Shown here: positions 36,589-44,822 of the stretch, in pieces
How the letters are laid out: the number at the start of each line of letters is the position of its first letter
Numbering within the stretch: the stretch's first letter is position 1
Assembly (NCBI GenBank): GCA_038040445.1
Contig: JBBPIG010000022.1
Location: forward strand, 1-64,000
Length of the DNA stretch: 64,000 nt
Direction: 5' to 3'
DNA from: Acidobacteriota bacterium
Lineage (GTDB): Bacteria; Acidobacteriota; Blastocatellia; UBA7656
Program-made: the position numbers and the translations under genes
The notes under the pieces: generated by a model
Database searches by the model: none
What the model was told of the DNA's origin: nothing
The model's input: only the letters and a program-made list of their open reading frames with translations

Positions 36589-37755
36589 ATGCAAAACATC
36601 TTGCACTTCGCACAGGACAGCGACACCAGCGGCTTCTTCCCGCAGCTTGCCAAGTGGCACGACCGGAGTCGCTACCGAATGTTCTTCGCCACGCTCAATC
36701 CGATTGCGCCCTGGCTGCGCGACTATATGCAAGCTCAAGGGGTCGAGTGTTTCAGTTGCGATTGCAGAAATCGCGGCCAGTATACGCTTGGAATGCTCCG
36801 CCTGGCGCGGTTCTTGCAGCACAGACAGATCGATATTTTGCATACCCACCTGTTCGAGCCGTCGGTCATAGGATTGGTGGCAGGGTTATTGGCGCGCACA
36901 CGGACTCGTGTCGTGACACGTCATTACTCAGACTATCACACGCGCATAAACAAGAGGTGGCATGTGCGTCTGGATCAGCTTTGCACTCGACTGAGCCACG
37001 CCGTCATCGCAGTCTCCGAGCATACCGCCGAGCACTTGATTCAGGTCGAAAACGCTCCACGCGAGAAGGTCCACGCCATCATGAATGGTATTGATTTTGA
37101 TCGTGCCAAGCCTTCCGCTCCGGACGCCCGCGAGCGGGTTCGCCGCGAGTTTTTCGCCGAGGATTCATATCTCTTGTTGATCGTCGCACGGCTTCATCCA
37201 GAGAAGGGACACCACTACCTGTTTGAAGCTCTTCGGGAACTGCGCGGACTGTGCGACCGGTCGGTTCGGCTACTCGTGGCGGGCAAGGGAACCTTTGAAT
37301 CCGCCTATAGGGAGGAGGTTCGAGCGCTGGGTTGCGAAGACATCGTTTCCTTTCTTGGGTTCCGCAACGACGCAGCTGACCTTATTGCAGCAGCCGACCT
37401 CCTTATTCTTCCCAGTCTTGCCGAAGCGTTTGGGTTGACGCTTACCGAAGCCCTGTATCTGGGCACGCCGGTCGTCGCGACGCGAGTGGGAGGGATCCCA
37501 GAAATCGTGGATGATGGCATTGATGGGGTCCTCGTTCCTCCGGCGGACAGCAAAGCTCTCGCAGCCGCGATTGTTGATTTGCTAAATGATCGCGATAAGC
37601 GACACAAAATGGCCGGGGCTGGACGAGAGAAGGTTGTCAGCCGGTTTCGGTTTGAAGATATGGTGCGAGCGTACGAAGCGATTTACCTACAACATTCGAA
37701 CGACTCGCTTGAGGGAGCGGATGCCAGAAGTCTCGATAGTCATTCCCACGTATAA
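36589..37755 (+). CDS. Glycosyltransferase family 4
   Basis: A 388-residue GT-B enzyme. The N-terminal domain has DILHTHLFEPSVIGLVAG and VVTRHYSDYHTRINK. The C-terminal domain has LIVARLHPEKGHHYLFEAL, VSFLGFRNDAADLIAAADL and the donor-binding EAFGLTLTEALYLGTPVV with GGIPEIVDDGIDGVLVPP. All are classical GT4 features. The last 35 bases overlap the next gene, whose ribosome site lies inside this one, so the pair is probably translationally coupled. Confidence 0.9.
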   Translation: MQNILHFAQDSDTSGFFPQLAKWHDRSRYRMFFATLNPIAPWLRDYMQAQGVECFSCDCRNRGQYTLGMLRLARFLQHRQIDILHTHLFEPSVIGLVAGLLARTRTRVVTRHYSDYHTRINKRWHVRLDQLCTRLSHAVIAVSEHTAEHLIQVENAPREKVHAIMNGIDFDRAKPSAPDARERVRREFFAEDSYLLLIVARLHPEKGHHYLFEALRELRGLCDRSVRLLVAGKGTFESAYREEVRALGCEDIVSFLGFRNDAADLIAAADLLILPSLAEAFGLTLTEALYLGTPVVATRVGGIPEIVDDGIDGVLVPPADSKALAAAIVDLLNDRDKRHKMAGAGREKVVSRFRFEDMVRAYEAIYLQHSNDSLEGADARSLDSHSHV

Positions 37756-38623
37756 CTCAGCGCGGTACCTGGTCGAGGCGGTTAAGAGCGTGCTGGCCCA
37801 GACCTTCAGGGACTTCGAAGTCCTCGTCGTTGATGATGGGTCAACAGATGAGACCGAGACGCTGATGCGCCGGTACGGAACTCCTGTTCGCTACATTCGA
37901 CAGAACAATGGCGGAGTTGCGGCAGCACGCAATCGAGGCATCAAAGAGAGCTGCGGCCGGTATATAGCGTTCCTAGATGCGGATGATACGTGGTATCCGG
38001 ATAAGCTTGAGCAGCAATTGACGGCACTGGAGAAGGAGAAGGACCGCCGCTTTTGTTACTCAGCCTTCACAGTGGTTGACTCCGACCTTGTACCACTGGG
38101 CGTCAATCACAGCAATCGGGACGGATCCGCGCTCGAAGACCTTTTGACGCGAGGCAACGTCGTTGGGAGTATCTGCACGGTCTTGTGTGAGCGTTCGCTG
38201 TTTGCGACGGCAGGAGGGTTCGATCCTGCGCTGAGCCAGTGCGCCGATTGGGACATGTGGGTTCGCATTGCCGCGCTTACCGATTTTCTCTACTTGGATG
38301 ACACGCTGGTTACCTACAGACAACACGGGACTAATATGAGCCGAAACGCGCCGTTGCTTGAGCGTGACAGTTTGCTTGTATTGAAGAAGGGATTCGCACT
38401 ACCAGGACTTCCGCCTTCCTTGCTAAAGCGCCGTAGAAGCGCTTTGGCGCGAAACTACATGGTGCTTGCAGGCACTTACGTTCACGCTCGGCGGTACATT
38501 GATTTTGCGCGCTGCGCAGCGCGCGCGGTCACTATGGATGTTCGTCAGGTACGCTACTTGATTGCTTTCCCGTATCGAGCCGCGGCACGGCTCCGCCCGA
38601 ACCGCACGACCCAGACTGCATAG
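37721..38623 (+). CDS. Glycosyltransferase family 2
   Basis: The ATG at 37721 opens MPEVSIVIPTYNSARYLVEA and has GGGAG (37712-37716) upstream; the longer frame from 37586 is only the shadow of the preceding GT4. The 300-residue GT-A enzyme has VLVVDDGSTDETETL, the DXD-type AFLDADDTWYPDKLEQQ, and CADWDMWVRIAALTDF as the C-terminal acid/base region. It overlaps the previous gene by 35 bases. The substrate is unknown. Confidence 0.9.
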   Translation: MPEVSIVIPTYNSARYLVEAVKSVLAQTFRDFEVLVVDDGSTDETETLMRRYGTPVRYIRQNNGGVAAARNRGIKESCGRYIAFLDADDTWYPDKLEQQLTALEKEKDRRFCYSAFTVVDSDLVPLGVNHSNRDGSALEDLLTRGNVVGSICTVLCERSLFATAGGFDPALSQCADWDMWVRIAALTDFLYLDDTLVTYRQHGTNMSRNAPLLERDSLLVLKKGFALPGLPPSLLKRRRSALARNYMVLAGTYVHARRYIDFARCAARAVTMDVRQVRYLIAFPYRAAARLRPNRTTQTA

Positions 38624-38630
38624 CTTCCAA

Positions 38631-39890
38631 ATGCAAAGAAAGTCAAAGCCCCGTGTGCTCTACATCGTTTACTGGGGCGCCGCCGAGCCATTGGGACAGT
38701 CGCTCGTTTTACCCGCAGTTAAGAGGTTAGCTGCGCTGGGCGCTGATCTAACGCTCGTTACCTTTGAAAAGTCAGCAGACCTGGCGCGGACCAGCGAGAT
38801 CGGTTCGATTCGCGCAAATTTGAACGAGCACGACGTTGACTGGATACCGCTTCGATATCACAAGCGGCCCAAGATACCTGCGACCGCATTTGACTTTTTT
38901 CACGGTTGCGCTCGAGGCATCGCGGCAAAGTTGCGGTGTCGGCCTGATATCGTTCACGCCCGGACATTCGTGGGTGGATTAATGGGACTTGCGACTGCGT
39001 CACTGTTGAGAGCAAGGCTGATCTATCACAACGAGGGCTTCTATCCTGATGAGCAGGTTGATGCCGGCGTCTGGCAGGTGAATTCAGCGCCGCACCGCGT
39101 TGCGAAGTTCTTGGAGCAGCAGCTGTATTTGCGGGCAGATGCAGTCATTGCCCTCTCGTCTAAAGCGAAGGTCGCGATTGAGGGCCTCGCTACCATGCGT
39201 ACCAGGAGGACACCGGTTATAGTCGTTCCTAGCTGCGTAGATCTGAATCACTTTCGATGGAACCGTTCAAAGACACTCGCCCAGGGCGAGGAACTGCGAT
39301 TTGTTTATATCGGGGGGGTGGGAGGCCGCTATGATCTCGAGCGAGTCGGCCGCTTTGTGGCTATCGTATCGAGTATGGTAAAACGCGCGCATTTTCGAAT
39401 CCTCACTCGGTCTGACCCTAACCTGGTTGCTTCCATGCTAAGCACTTTATCCGACGACGCTTGGTCGATGGGAACCGTTCCGTACAGTGCTATGCCAGAC
39501 GAGTTGGCGCGAGAACACGTTGGCCTGCACTTTCTGAGGCAGGGGCAGGCGGATCACGCAGGATCGCCGACCAAGATCGGTGAGTACTGGGCCGCCGGGC
39601 TTCCAGTTGTTGTGACGCCGAACGCTGGGGACACTGATGAGATCATTCGCCGCGAGCGAGTCGGCGTAATCGTAAATGAGCACAGCGACGAAGCGTACGC
39701 GCGGGCGTTGGCAGAACTCCGTTCGTTGCTCAAGGACGATCAGTTGCCCGCGCGATGCCGCCGCGCCGCAGAGATTCATTACGCGCTTGAGCCTGCTTGC
39801 GAACGGCAGATCAATCTCTATCATGGCTTGCTTTCTCGCGCGACAGAGCCGGCCGCTGGCGCTTATTCAATCGAAGACGACGCGAGATAA
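38631..39890 (+). CDS. Glycosyltransferase family 4-like
   Basis: The ATG at 38631, seven bases past the previous stop, opens MQRKSKPRVLYIVYWGAAEPLGQ. In the 419-residue product, the N-terminal domain has DIVHARTFVGGLMGLATA and the C-terminal one RFVYIGGVGGRYDLERVG, GTVPYSAMPDELAREHVGLHF and KIGEYWAAGLPVVVTPNAGDTDEII, a divergent nucleotide-sugar site. The classical EX7E motif is relaxed (KIGEYWAAG). It probably adds one sugar to the repeat unit. Confidence 0.83.
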   Translation: MQRKSKPRVLYIVYWGAAEPLGQSLVLPAVKRLAALGADLTLVTFEKSADLARTSEIGSIRANLNEHDVDWIPLRYHKRPKIPATAFDFFHGCARGIAAKLRCRPDIVHARTFVGGLMGLATASLLRARLIYHNEGFYPDEQVDAGVWQVNSAPHRVAKFLEQQLYLRADAVIALSSKAKVAIEGLATMRTRRTPVIVVPSCVDLNHFRWNRSKTLAQGEELRFVYIGGVGGRYDLERVGRFVAIVSSMVKRAHFRILTRSDPNLVASMLSTLSDDAWSMGTVPYSAMPDELAREHVGLHFLRQGQADHAGSPTKIGEYWAAGLPVVVTPNAGDTDEIIRRERVGVIVNEHSDEAYARALAELRSLLKDDQLPARCRRAAEIHYALEPACERQINLYHGLLSRATEPAAGAYSIEDDAR

Positions 39891-39913
39891 TTGTTCGCTG
39901 AAGGCGCTTGTTG

Positions 39914-40885
39914 ATGAGAGCTGAATCGCGATTGCATGCTGACCCCGTAGAGGAGACCCGAACACTCACGAGAAGCGATGGCGCGATTAACGGGCGCGTC
40001 AAAAGAGGATTAAAGAGACTGCGCGCCTTGCGGCCGTTCAATCAGGTTGCCACTTCGACGGTTCATGCTCTTTTCAGCGCCATGGGCCGGCGGTCCGAGT
40101 TCATAATCAAGCACCTTCACAGGGTTGGGGATGTTAGGCTTGCGCTTCCGAACAATCGAACTTTGCGGCTATGGTCGCGCGGCGATGACTGGGTGTCCAA
40201 TCAAGTCTACTGGCGCGGTTGGGACGGCTATAGCCTGAAACGGTGCCTCTCTCTTTTATCGCCTCGCAGCATGCGCACAGGTAACCTTCGATGTTTCGCG
40301 TACGTCGGGCTCTTCACGCTGCTTACGGCCCACGCCAATCCAGACGGGCGAGTATACGCGTTTGAGCCGCTGCCCGGGGTTTATGAGCGGTTGCGGAAAA
40401 ACGTCGCCCTCAACAGGCTCGACCGGGTACAGTGCATCAAGAGCGCGGTAGGCGAGATTGACGGCGCGGCAGAATTCTTCCACGTGCCAGTCGAGTTGCC
40501 CACAAGTTCGAGCCCCTCCTACGAGTTCATGTGCTCGGCAAATAATTTGACGGTTTCGACTGTTCCGATAATCACACTTGATCGCTTCGTTGAGCAAAAC
40601 AAGATTGATCGCGTTGACCTGGTGAAGATAGACACCGAAAGCACCGAGCCGCAGGTGTTGCGCGGAATGATTAAGGCGCTGCGAAGGGACAGACCGTTCA
40701 TAGTTTGTGAAGTGCTGGGACGCGGCAGCGAGCGTGAGCTTGAAGAAGCCCTGCGACCGATTGGCTACCGATACTATCATCTGACGCCAGACGGTCCCGT
40801 ATTCCGCGAACGAATTGAAGGTCATCCAGAATGGCTGAATTATCTGTTTACGATATTATCGCCCGATGAGGTCGCGGGTCTTTGA
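39914..40885 (+). CDS. FkbM-family methyltransferase with disrupted SAM motif I
   Basis: The ATG at 39914 is preferred over TTG at 39908. The family fit is clear: YVGLFTLLTAHANPDGRVYAFEPLPGVYERLRKNVALN, given here in parts (YVGLFTLLTA, then GRVYAFEP), TLDRFVEQNKIDRVDLVKID and FIVCEVLGRG. FkbM enzymes O-methylate sugars or polyketides. Motif I, normally DVGAxxG, reads RCFAYVG here. The minus-one frame across 40281-40295 reads VTFDV, so two compensating indels appear to have scrambled about 8-10 residues of the SAM pocket. The protein is full length (323 residues) but may be inactive. Its end overlaps the next gene by 20 bases. Confidence 0.8.
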   Translation: MRAESRLHADPVEETRTLTRSDGAINGRVKRGLKRLRALRPFNQVATSTVHALFSAMGRRSEFIIKHLHRVGDVRLALPNNRTLRLWSRGDDWVSNQVYWRGWDGYSLKRCLSLLSPRSMRTGNLRCFAYVGLFTLLTAHANPDGRVYAFEPLPGVYERLRKNVALNRLDRVQCIKSAVGEIDGAAEFFHVPVELPTSSSPSYEFMCSANNLTVSTVPIITLDRFVEQNKIDRVDLVKIDTESTEPQVLRGMIKALRRDRPFIVCEVLGRGSERELEEALRPIGYRYYHLTPDGPVFRERIEGHPEWLNYLFTILSPDEVAGL

Positions 40886-42068
40886 TTACGACATGAGAAC
40901 TCACCACGAAACGACATCGGTTTGCGCGCTGGTGCCATATCCGCGCGGTACCGCGCCAAGCCAGCGCTTTAGGATAGAGCAGTGGCTGCCCTACCTCGAG
41001 GCTCAAGGGATCTCCGTTGACTTGGTTCCGTTTGCCGATGAGCAGCTCATGGAGCTGCTGTATAAGCCCGGACGCCGCGCTGCTAAAGCCTTTGCTAACG
41101 CAATTCGGTTCCTTCTCCGATGCGCGGACGCGACAAAGACACGCCGCTACGACGCGGTGCTGATACACAGGGCTGCTTGTATAGCGGGGCCTGCTGTGCT
41201 CGAAAGACTCGTTGCTTTGTTCGGGCGACCTGTGATCTACGATTTTGACGACGCGATCTTCAAGCTGCATACGACGGAGGCTAATCGGGGATTCGGATGG
41301 CTGAAGTTCCCGGGCAAAACCGCCACCATCTGCCGCATCAGCAAGCACGTGGTTGTTGGCAACGCCTGGCTCGCAGACTACGCTCGCCAATTCAATCAAC
41401 ACGTGACGATCATTCCCACCAGCATTGACACTGACCATTACCGGCCTGAGAAGAAGAACGGATCGAACGGCCGTGTGGTAGTGGGTTGGACGGGAAGCTC
41501 AACATCGCAAACTCATCTGGAGATGTTTGCTCCGGTGTTGCGCGAGCTGACAACACGCCGCGATGTGGAGTTTCGTGTAATTTCCGATCGAGAACCGTTA
41601 CTACCGGGGGTTAGCTACGTGTGGCGGCCCTGGTCGGCGCGTACCGAGGTTGATGAACTGTCTCTCATTGACATCGGCATTATGCCGATGCCCGCTGACG
41701 AGTGGTCCCGTGGCAAGTGCGCGGCGAAGGCGTTGCAATACATGGGTATGGGGATCCCGACCATATGTTCCGCAGTCGGCGCGAACTGCGATGTGATACA
41801 GCACGGAGAAAACGGACTGCTGGCGCTGACATCCTCCGAGTGGATCACGAACCTAGAGTCGCTGGTTGACAATGCGGCGCTTCGTGAAAGAGTCGGGATG
41901 ATGGGCCGCCGTACTGTCGAAGAACGCTACTCGATGCGCCACTGCGCCGATCTTTTCGCGCGAGTGGTTCGCGAAGCACTGGGACAACAGATGCGCGCCG
42001 TGAGCAACGCTTGCAAGGCCAAAGTTGACAAGACCATTGTCGGTGTTCAACCCGACATAGAAGTGTGA
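40866..42068 (+). CDS. Glycosyltransferase family 4-like (GT1-type C-terminal domain)
   Basis: The 400-residue product opens, after a short lead, with CALVPYPRGTAPSQRFRIEQ, a loop typical of a GT subgroup in EPS loci. It continues PVIYDFDDAIF, HVVVGNAWLADYARQFN, then VVVGWTGSSTSQTHLEMF, IGIMPMPADEWSRGKCAAK and YMGMGIPTICSAVGANCDVI. The donor site (WSRGKCAAKALQYMG) replaces the usual EX7E. After it come 185 bases without a gene (42069-42253), so this may close one transcription unit. Confidence 0.85.
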   Translation: MRSRVFDYDMRTHHETTSVCALVPYPRGTAPSQRFRIEQWLPYLEAQGISVDLVPFADEQLMELLYKPGRRAAKAFANAIRFLLRCADATKTRRYDAVLIHRAACIAGPAVLERLVALFGRPVIYDFDDAIFKLHTTEANRGFGWLKFPGKTATICRISKHVVVGNAWLADYARQFNQHVTIIPTSIDTDHYRPEKKNGSNGRVVVGWTGSSTSQTHLEMFAPVLRELTTRRDVEFRVISDREPLLPGVSYVWRPWSARTEVDELSLIDIGIMPMPADEWSRGKCAAKALQYMGMGIPTICSAVGANCDVIQHGENGLLALTSSEWITNLESLVDNAALRERVGMMGRRTVEERYSMRHCADLFARVVREALGQQMRAVSNACKAKVDKTIVGVQPDIEV

Positions 42069-42253
42069 CGAAGTGCGACCGGCAATCAAGATAATCTGTT
42101 GAAATAAAAGCGACTAGCCAATAGATCAGTGCTCGGAGCAGGGCTCAGTTCGCCGAGCGCTATCGGGATGGATGCTTCGCTGTCTGAGTACTTCGCGTTT
42201 GTTTTGCTGGAAACTTAAGGCCACGAGCAATTTAGCTAATCCAAAGGATTTCT

Positions 42254-43360
42254 ATGATTCTAGTGACCGGCGGTGCTGGGTTTATCGGATCGCACCTAGT
42301 CGATGGATTGCTCGAGAGAGGCTATCGGGTCCGAGTGCTCGATGCCTTCATCGAGCAAGTTCACGGCGCGAGTCCATATCAACTGCCCTCGGTCGTCGAA
42401 GTTATCCGCGGCGACGTTCGCGATCGTTCCTTAGTCGATAGGGCACTTGAAGACATTGAGGTCGTGTTCCATGAAGCCGCTGAAGTCGGCGTCGGCCAGT
42501 CTATGTACGAGATCGAGCGATACGTCGACTCCAACAGCTTGGGCACGGCGACTTTGCTCGAAGCACTGGTGGCCCGACGCGGACATGTGCGAAAACTGAT
42601 AGTCGCATCCTCGATGTCGATCTATGGAGAGGGCGCGTATTCATGTGGGAATTGCGGGCCAGTGGCGCCGCGGCTGCGGACAGTGGCACAACTTGAATCG
42701 CGCGATTGGCAAATGCGATGTCCTCAATGCGCGGCTGACCTCGAGCCGGCGGCGACGCCGGAAACGAAGCCGCTCGATCCAGCCTCGGTCTATGCCGTGA
42801 CAAAGCAGGATCAGGAGCAGATGTGCATCATGGTTGGTCGAGCTTACGGCATTCCCACAGTAGCTTTACGATACTTTAACGTCTATGGCGCGCGACAGGC
42901 GCTTTCAAATCCATACACTGGGGTTGCCGCGATCTTTTCGTCGCGGCTGCTGAATGGTCAGCCGCCACTGATATTCGAAGACGGTTTTCAAAGTCGCGAT
43001 TTCACTCACGTTCAGGACATTGTTCAGGCGAACCTCCGCGTGATCGATTCAGAAGCCGCGGATTTCCAGGTTATCAATGTCGGCACCGGAGCGGCTTCCA
43101 GTATTGCGCGCGTCGCTCAACTGCTCGCCGAAGGTCTGGGTGTTTCGACCGAACCAAGAATAATAGGCCGCTTTCGAGAAGGCGATGTTCGACATTGCTT
43201 CGCCGACATCTCACGCGCGCGGGAACTGCTTGGGTATGAGCCGACTGTCTCGCTCGAACAAGGGATTCCACAGCTTCTCGAGTGGGCTCGAGGACAGAAG
43301 GCTGTTGACACCGTCGAACAAGCGGCGGAGGAGCTACAATCTTTCGGATTAATGCGATGA
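42254..43360 (+). CDS. NAD-dependent sugar epimerase with an inserted zinc-ribbon (dTDP-L-rhamnose 4-epimerase-like)
   Basis: An extended SDR protein of 368 residues with ILVTGGAGFIGSHLVDGL and catalytic YAVTK (from SVYAVTKQDQEQMC). Between the SSMSIYGEG block and the active-site Tyr lies an insertion with two Cys pairs, CGNCGP and CPQCAA, about 30 residues apart, which should bind zinc. This insertion is known in a subgroup annotated as dTDP-L-rhamnose 4-epimerases (WbiB-like), so a dTDP-6-deoxysugar epimerase is the best guess. AAGGAT (42243-42248) precedes the start. The last four bases overlap the next gene. Confidence 0.83.
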   Translation: MILVTGGAGFIGSHLVDGLLERGYRVRVLDAFIEQVHGASPYQLPSVVEVIRGDVRDRSLVDRALEDIEVVFHEAAEVGVGQSMYEIERYVDSNSLGTATLLEALVARRGHVRKLIVASSMSIYGEGAYSCGNCGPVAPRLRTVAQLESRDWQMRCPQCAADLEPAATPETKPLDPASVYAVTKQDQEQMCIMVGRAYGIPTVALRYFNVYGARQALSNPYTGVAAIFSSRLLNGQPPLIFEDGFQSRDFTHVQDIVQANLRVIDSEAADFQVINVGTGAASSIARVAQLLAEGLGVSTEPRIIGRFREGDVRHCFADISRARELLGYEPTVSLEQGIPQLLEWARGQKAVDTVEQAAEELQSFGLMR

Positions 43361-44799
43361 TGGGAATGTTTTCTAAGATCAGTCGGGAGTCGATGCGTAA
43401 CAGAGTTATTGCTTTAGCCTTTGCACTATTCGTGGTCTACGGTTCGCTGTGGTTAGGCAACGATGTCGTCATAGCGCCACAATTTTACCTGGCCATCGTT
43501 GTTGGCATCATCCCGGCGGCGGTCTGTATCTGGATCATCCTGCGCAGCCGGACCCCCGATCAGCGTTTCCTGGTGAAGGTCTTTATCGGGGGGCTCGCGG
43601 TGCGATACATCCTGGCTTATGCGATCTACAGTCGGAATTTGCAGCAGTTTCTCGGGGCGGATGCTGACACCTACGATGCGTTTGGAAACGCGCTGCTTCA
43701 GTCCTGGAAGGGGCTCGTGGATCCCAACGCCTTCTGGCTCGTCAAGTATACTACCGCGCGAACATCGGGCTTTGGAATGTATTACTTTGTGGCTGGGATA
43801 TATTACGTCATTGGCCAGAACCCGCTAGCAATACAACTCATCAACTCCGCTATTGGCGCGGGGGTCTGCATCGCCGGATACAAGATAGCGATGATGGTGT
43901 ATCCGAACCAGCGAGTAGCTCGAACCGTGGCCATTATGACCGCGTTTGCGCCCTCGCTAGTTCTGTGGACCTCGCAGGGGCTAAAGGACGGCCCGATCAT
44001 GTTGTGTTTGTGCTTGTGCGTGCTCTATGCGCTCAAGGTGCGCACTAAGGTTGAGATCAAGAGCTTCGTACTTCTTCTGGGGTCGTTGCTTTGCCTGTAC
44101 ACGCTCCGTCACTATGCGGCGTACATTATGTTCACGGCGGTAACCGGGGGACTATTGTTCACCGCGCAAAAAAAACTCGATCCCGTTCGAATGTTGCAAG
44201 GAGCGGTGCTGGTCATCATCATCGGTCTCGCCTTTAGCTACTTTGGAGCGGGAGAGGTTGCTAAGAGCACGATCGACCTCAACCGCATACAGAACGCGCG
44301 CGCGTGGAGCGCTAGGGTCTCAAACAGCGGCTTTGGCGGCGATGTCGACATTACCGATCCCGAGGCCGCCATAGAATACTTGCCTCTGGGAGTCCTCTAC
44401 GTGTTGCTTTCGCCGTTTCCATGGATGATCAATAATTTTCGGCAGCTCATAACACTACCGGAATTGATTGCCTGGTGGTGCCTGATGCCGATGATGGCGA
44501 AAGGATATTGGTTCGCGCTCAGAACCCGACTCCGGCAGTCGTTCGTGATCTGTACTTTCGTATTAGGACTCACGCTCGCGTTTGCGCTCTACCAGTCAAA
44601 CGCCGGGACCGCGTACAGGCACCGCTCTCAGTTGTACGTTTTCTTTTTCATTTTCATTTGCATTGGATTGGAGTTGAGGCGAAGCGCTAAACGTGAAAAA
44701 TGGTCTCGAATGTATCAACCGGTTCCTTTTGGCACGCTCTCGGGCGCTGCGGTTCCTCAGCGGGTAACCGCAAGCCCGATGGAGATTCAGGCTGAGTAG
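43357..44799 (+). CDS. Polytopic membrane protein, possible GT-C glycosyltransferase
   Basis: A 480-residue integral membrane protein with about 11-13 hydrophobic helices and an ATGA overlap with the preceding epimerase. The first large loop carries QFLGADADTYDAFGNALLQS, an acidic cluster where GT-C (GT39/GT83-like) transferases have their catalytic Asp residues. HYAAYIMFTAVTGG and a large periplasmic loop follow. It may alternatively be the locus's Wzy polymerase, since these families are poorly conserved. A hydrophilic C-terminal tail of about 35 residues ends it. Confidence 0.65.
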   Translation: MMGMFSKISRESMRNRVIALAFALFVVYGSLWLGNDVVIAPQFYLAIVVGIIPAAVCIWIILRSRTPDQRFLVKVFIGGLAVRYILAYAIYSRNLQQFLGADADTYDAFGNALLQSWKGLVDPNAFWLVKYTTARTSGFGMYYFVAGIYYVIGQNPLAIQLINSAIGAGVCIAGYKIAMMVYPNQRVARTVAIMTAFAPSLVLWTSQGLKDGPIMLCLCLCVLYALKVRTKVEIKSFVLLLGSLLCLYTLRHYAAYIMFTAVTGGLLFTAQKKLDPVRMLQGAVLVIIIGLAFSYFGAGEVAKSTIDLNRIQNARAWSARVSNSGFGGDVDITDPEAAIEYLPLGVLYVLLSPFPWMINNFRQLITLPELIAWWCLMPMMAKGYWFALRTRLRQSFVICTFVLGLTLAFALYQSNAGTAYRHRSQLYVFFFIFICIGLELRRSAKREKWSRMYQPVPFGTLSGAAVPQRVTASPMEIQAE

Positions 44800-44822
44800 T
44801 CCTGACCAAGGAATCAAGTCAA

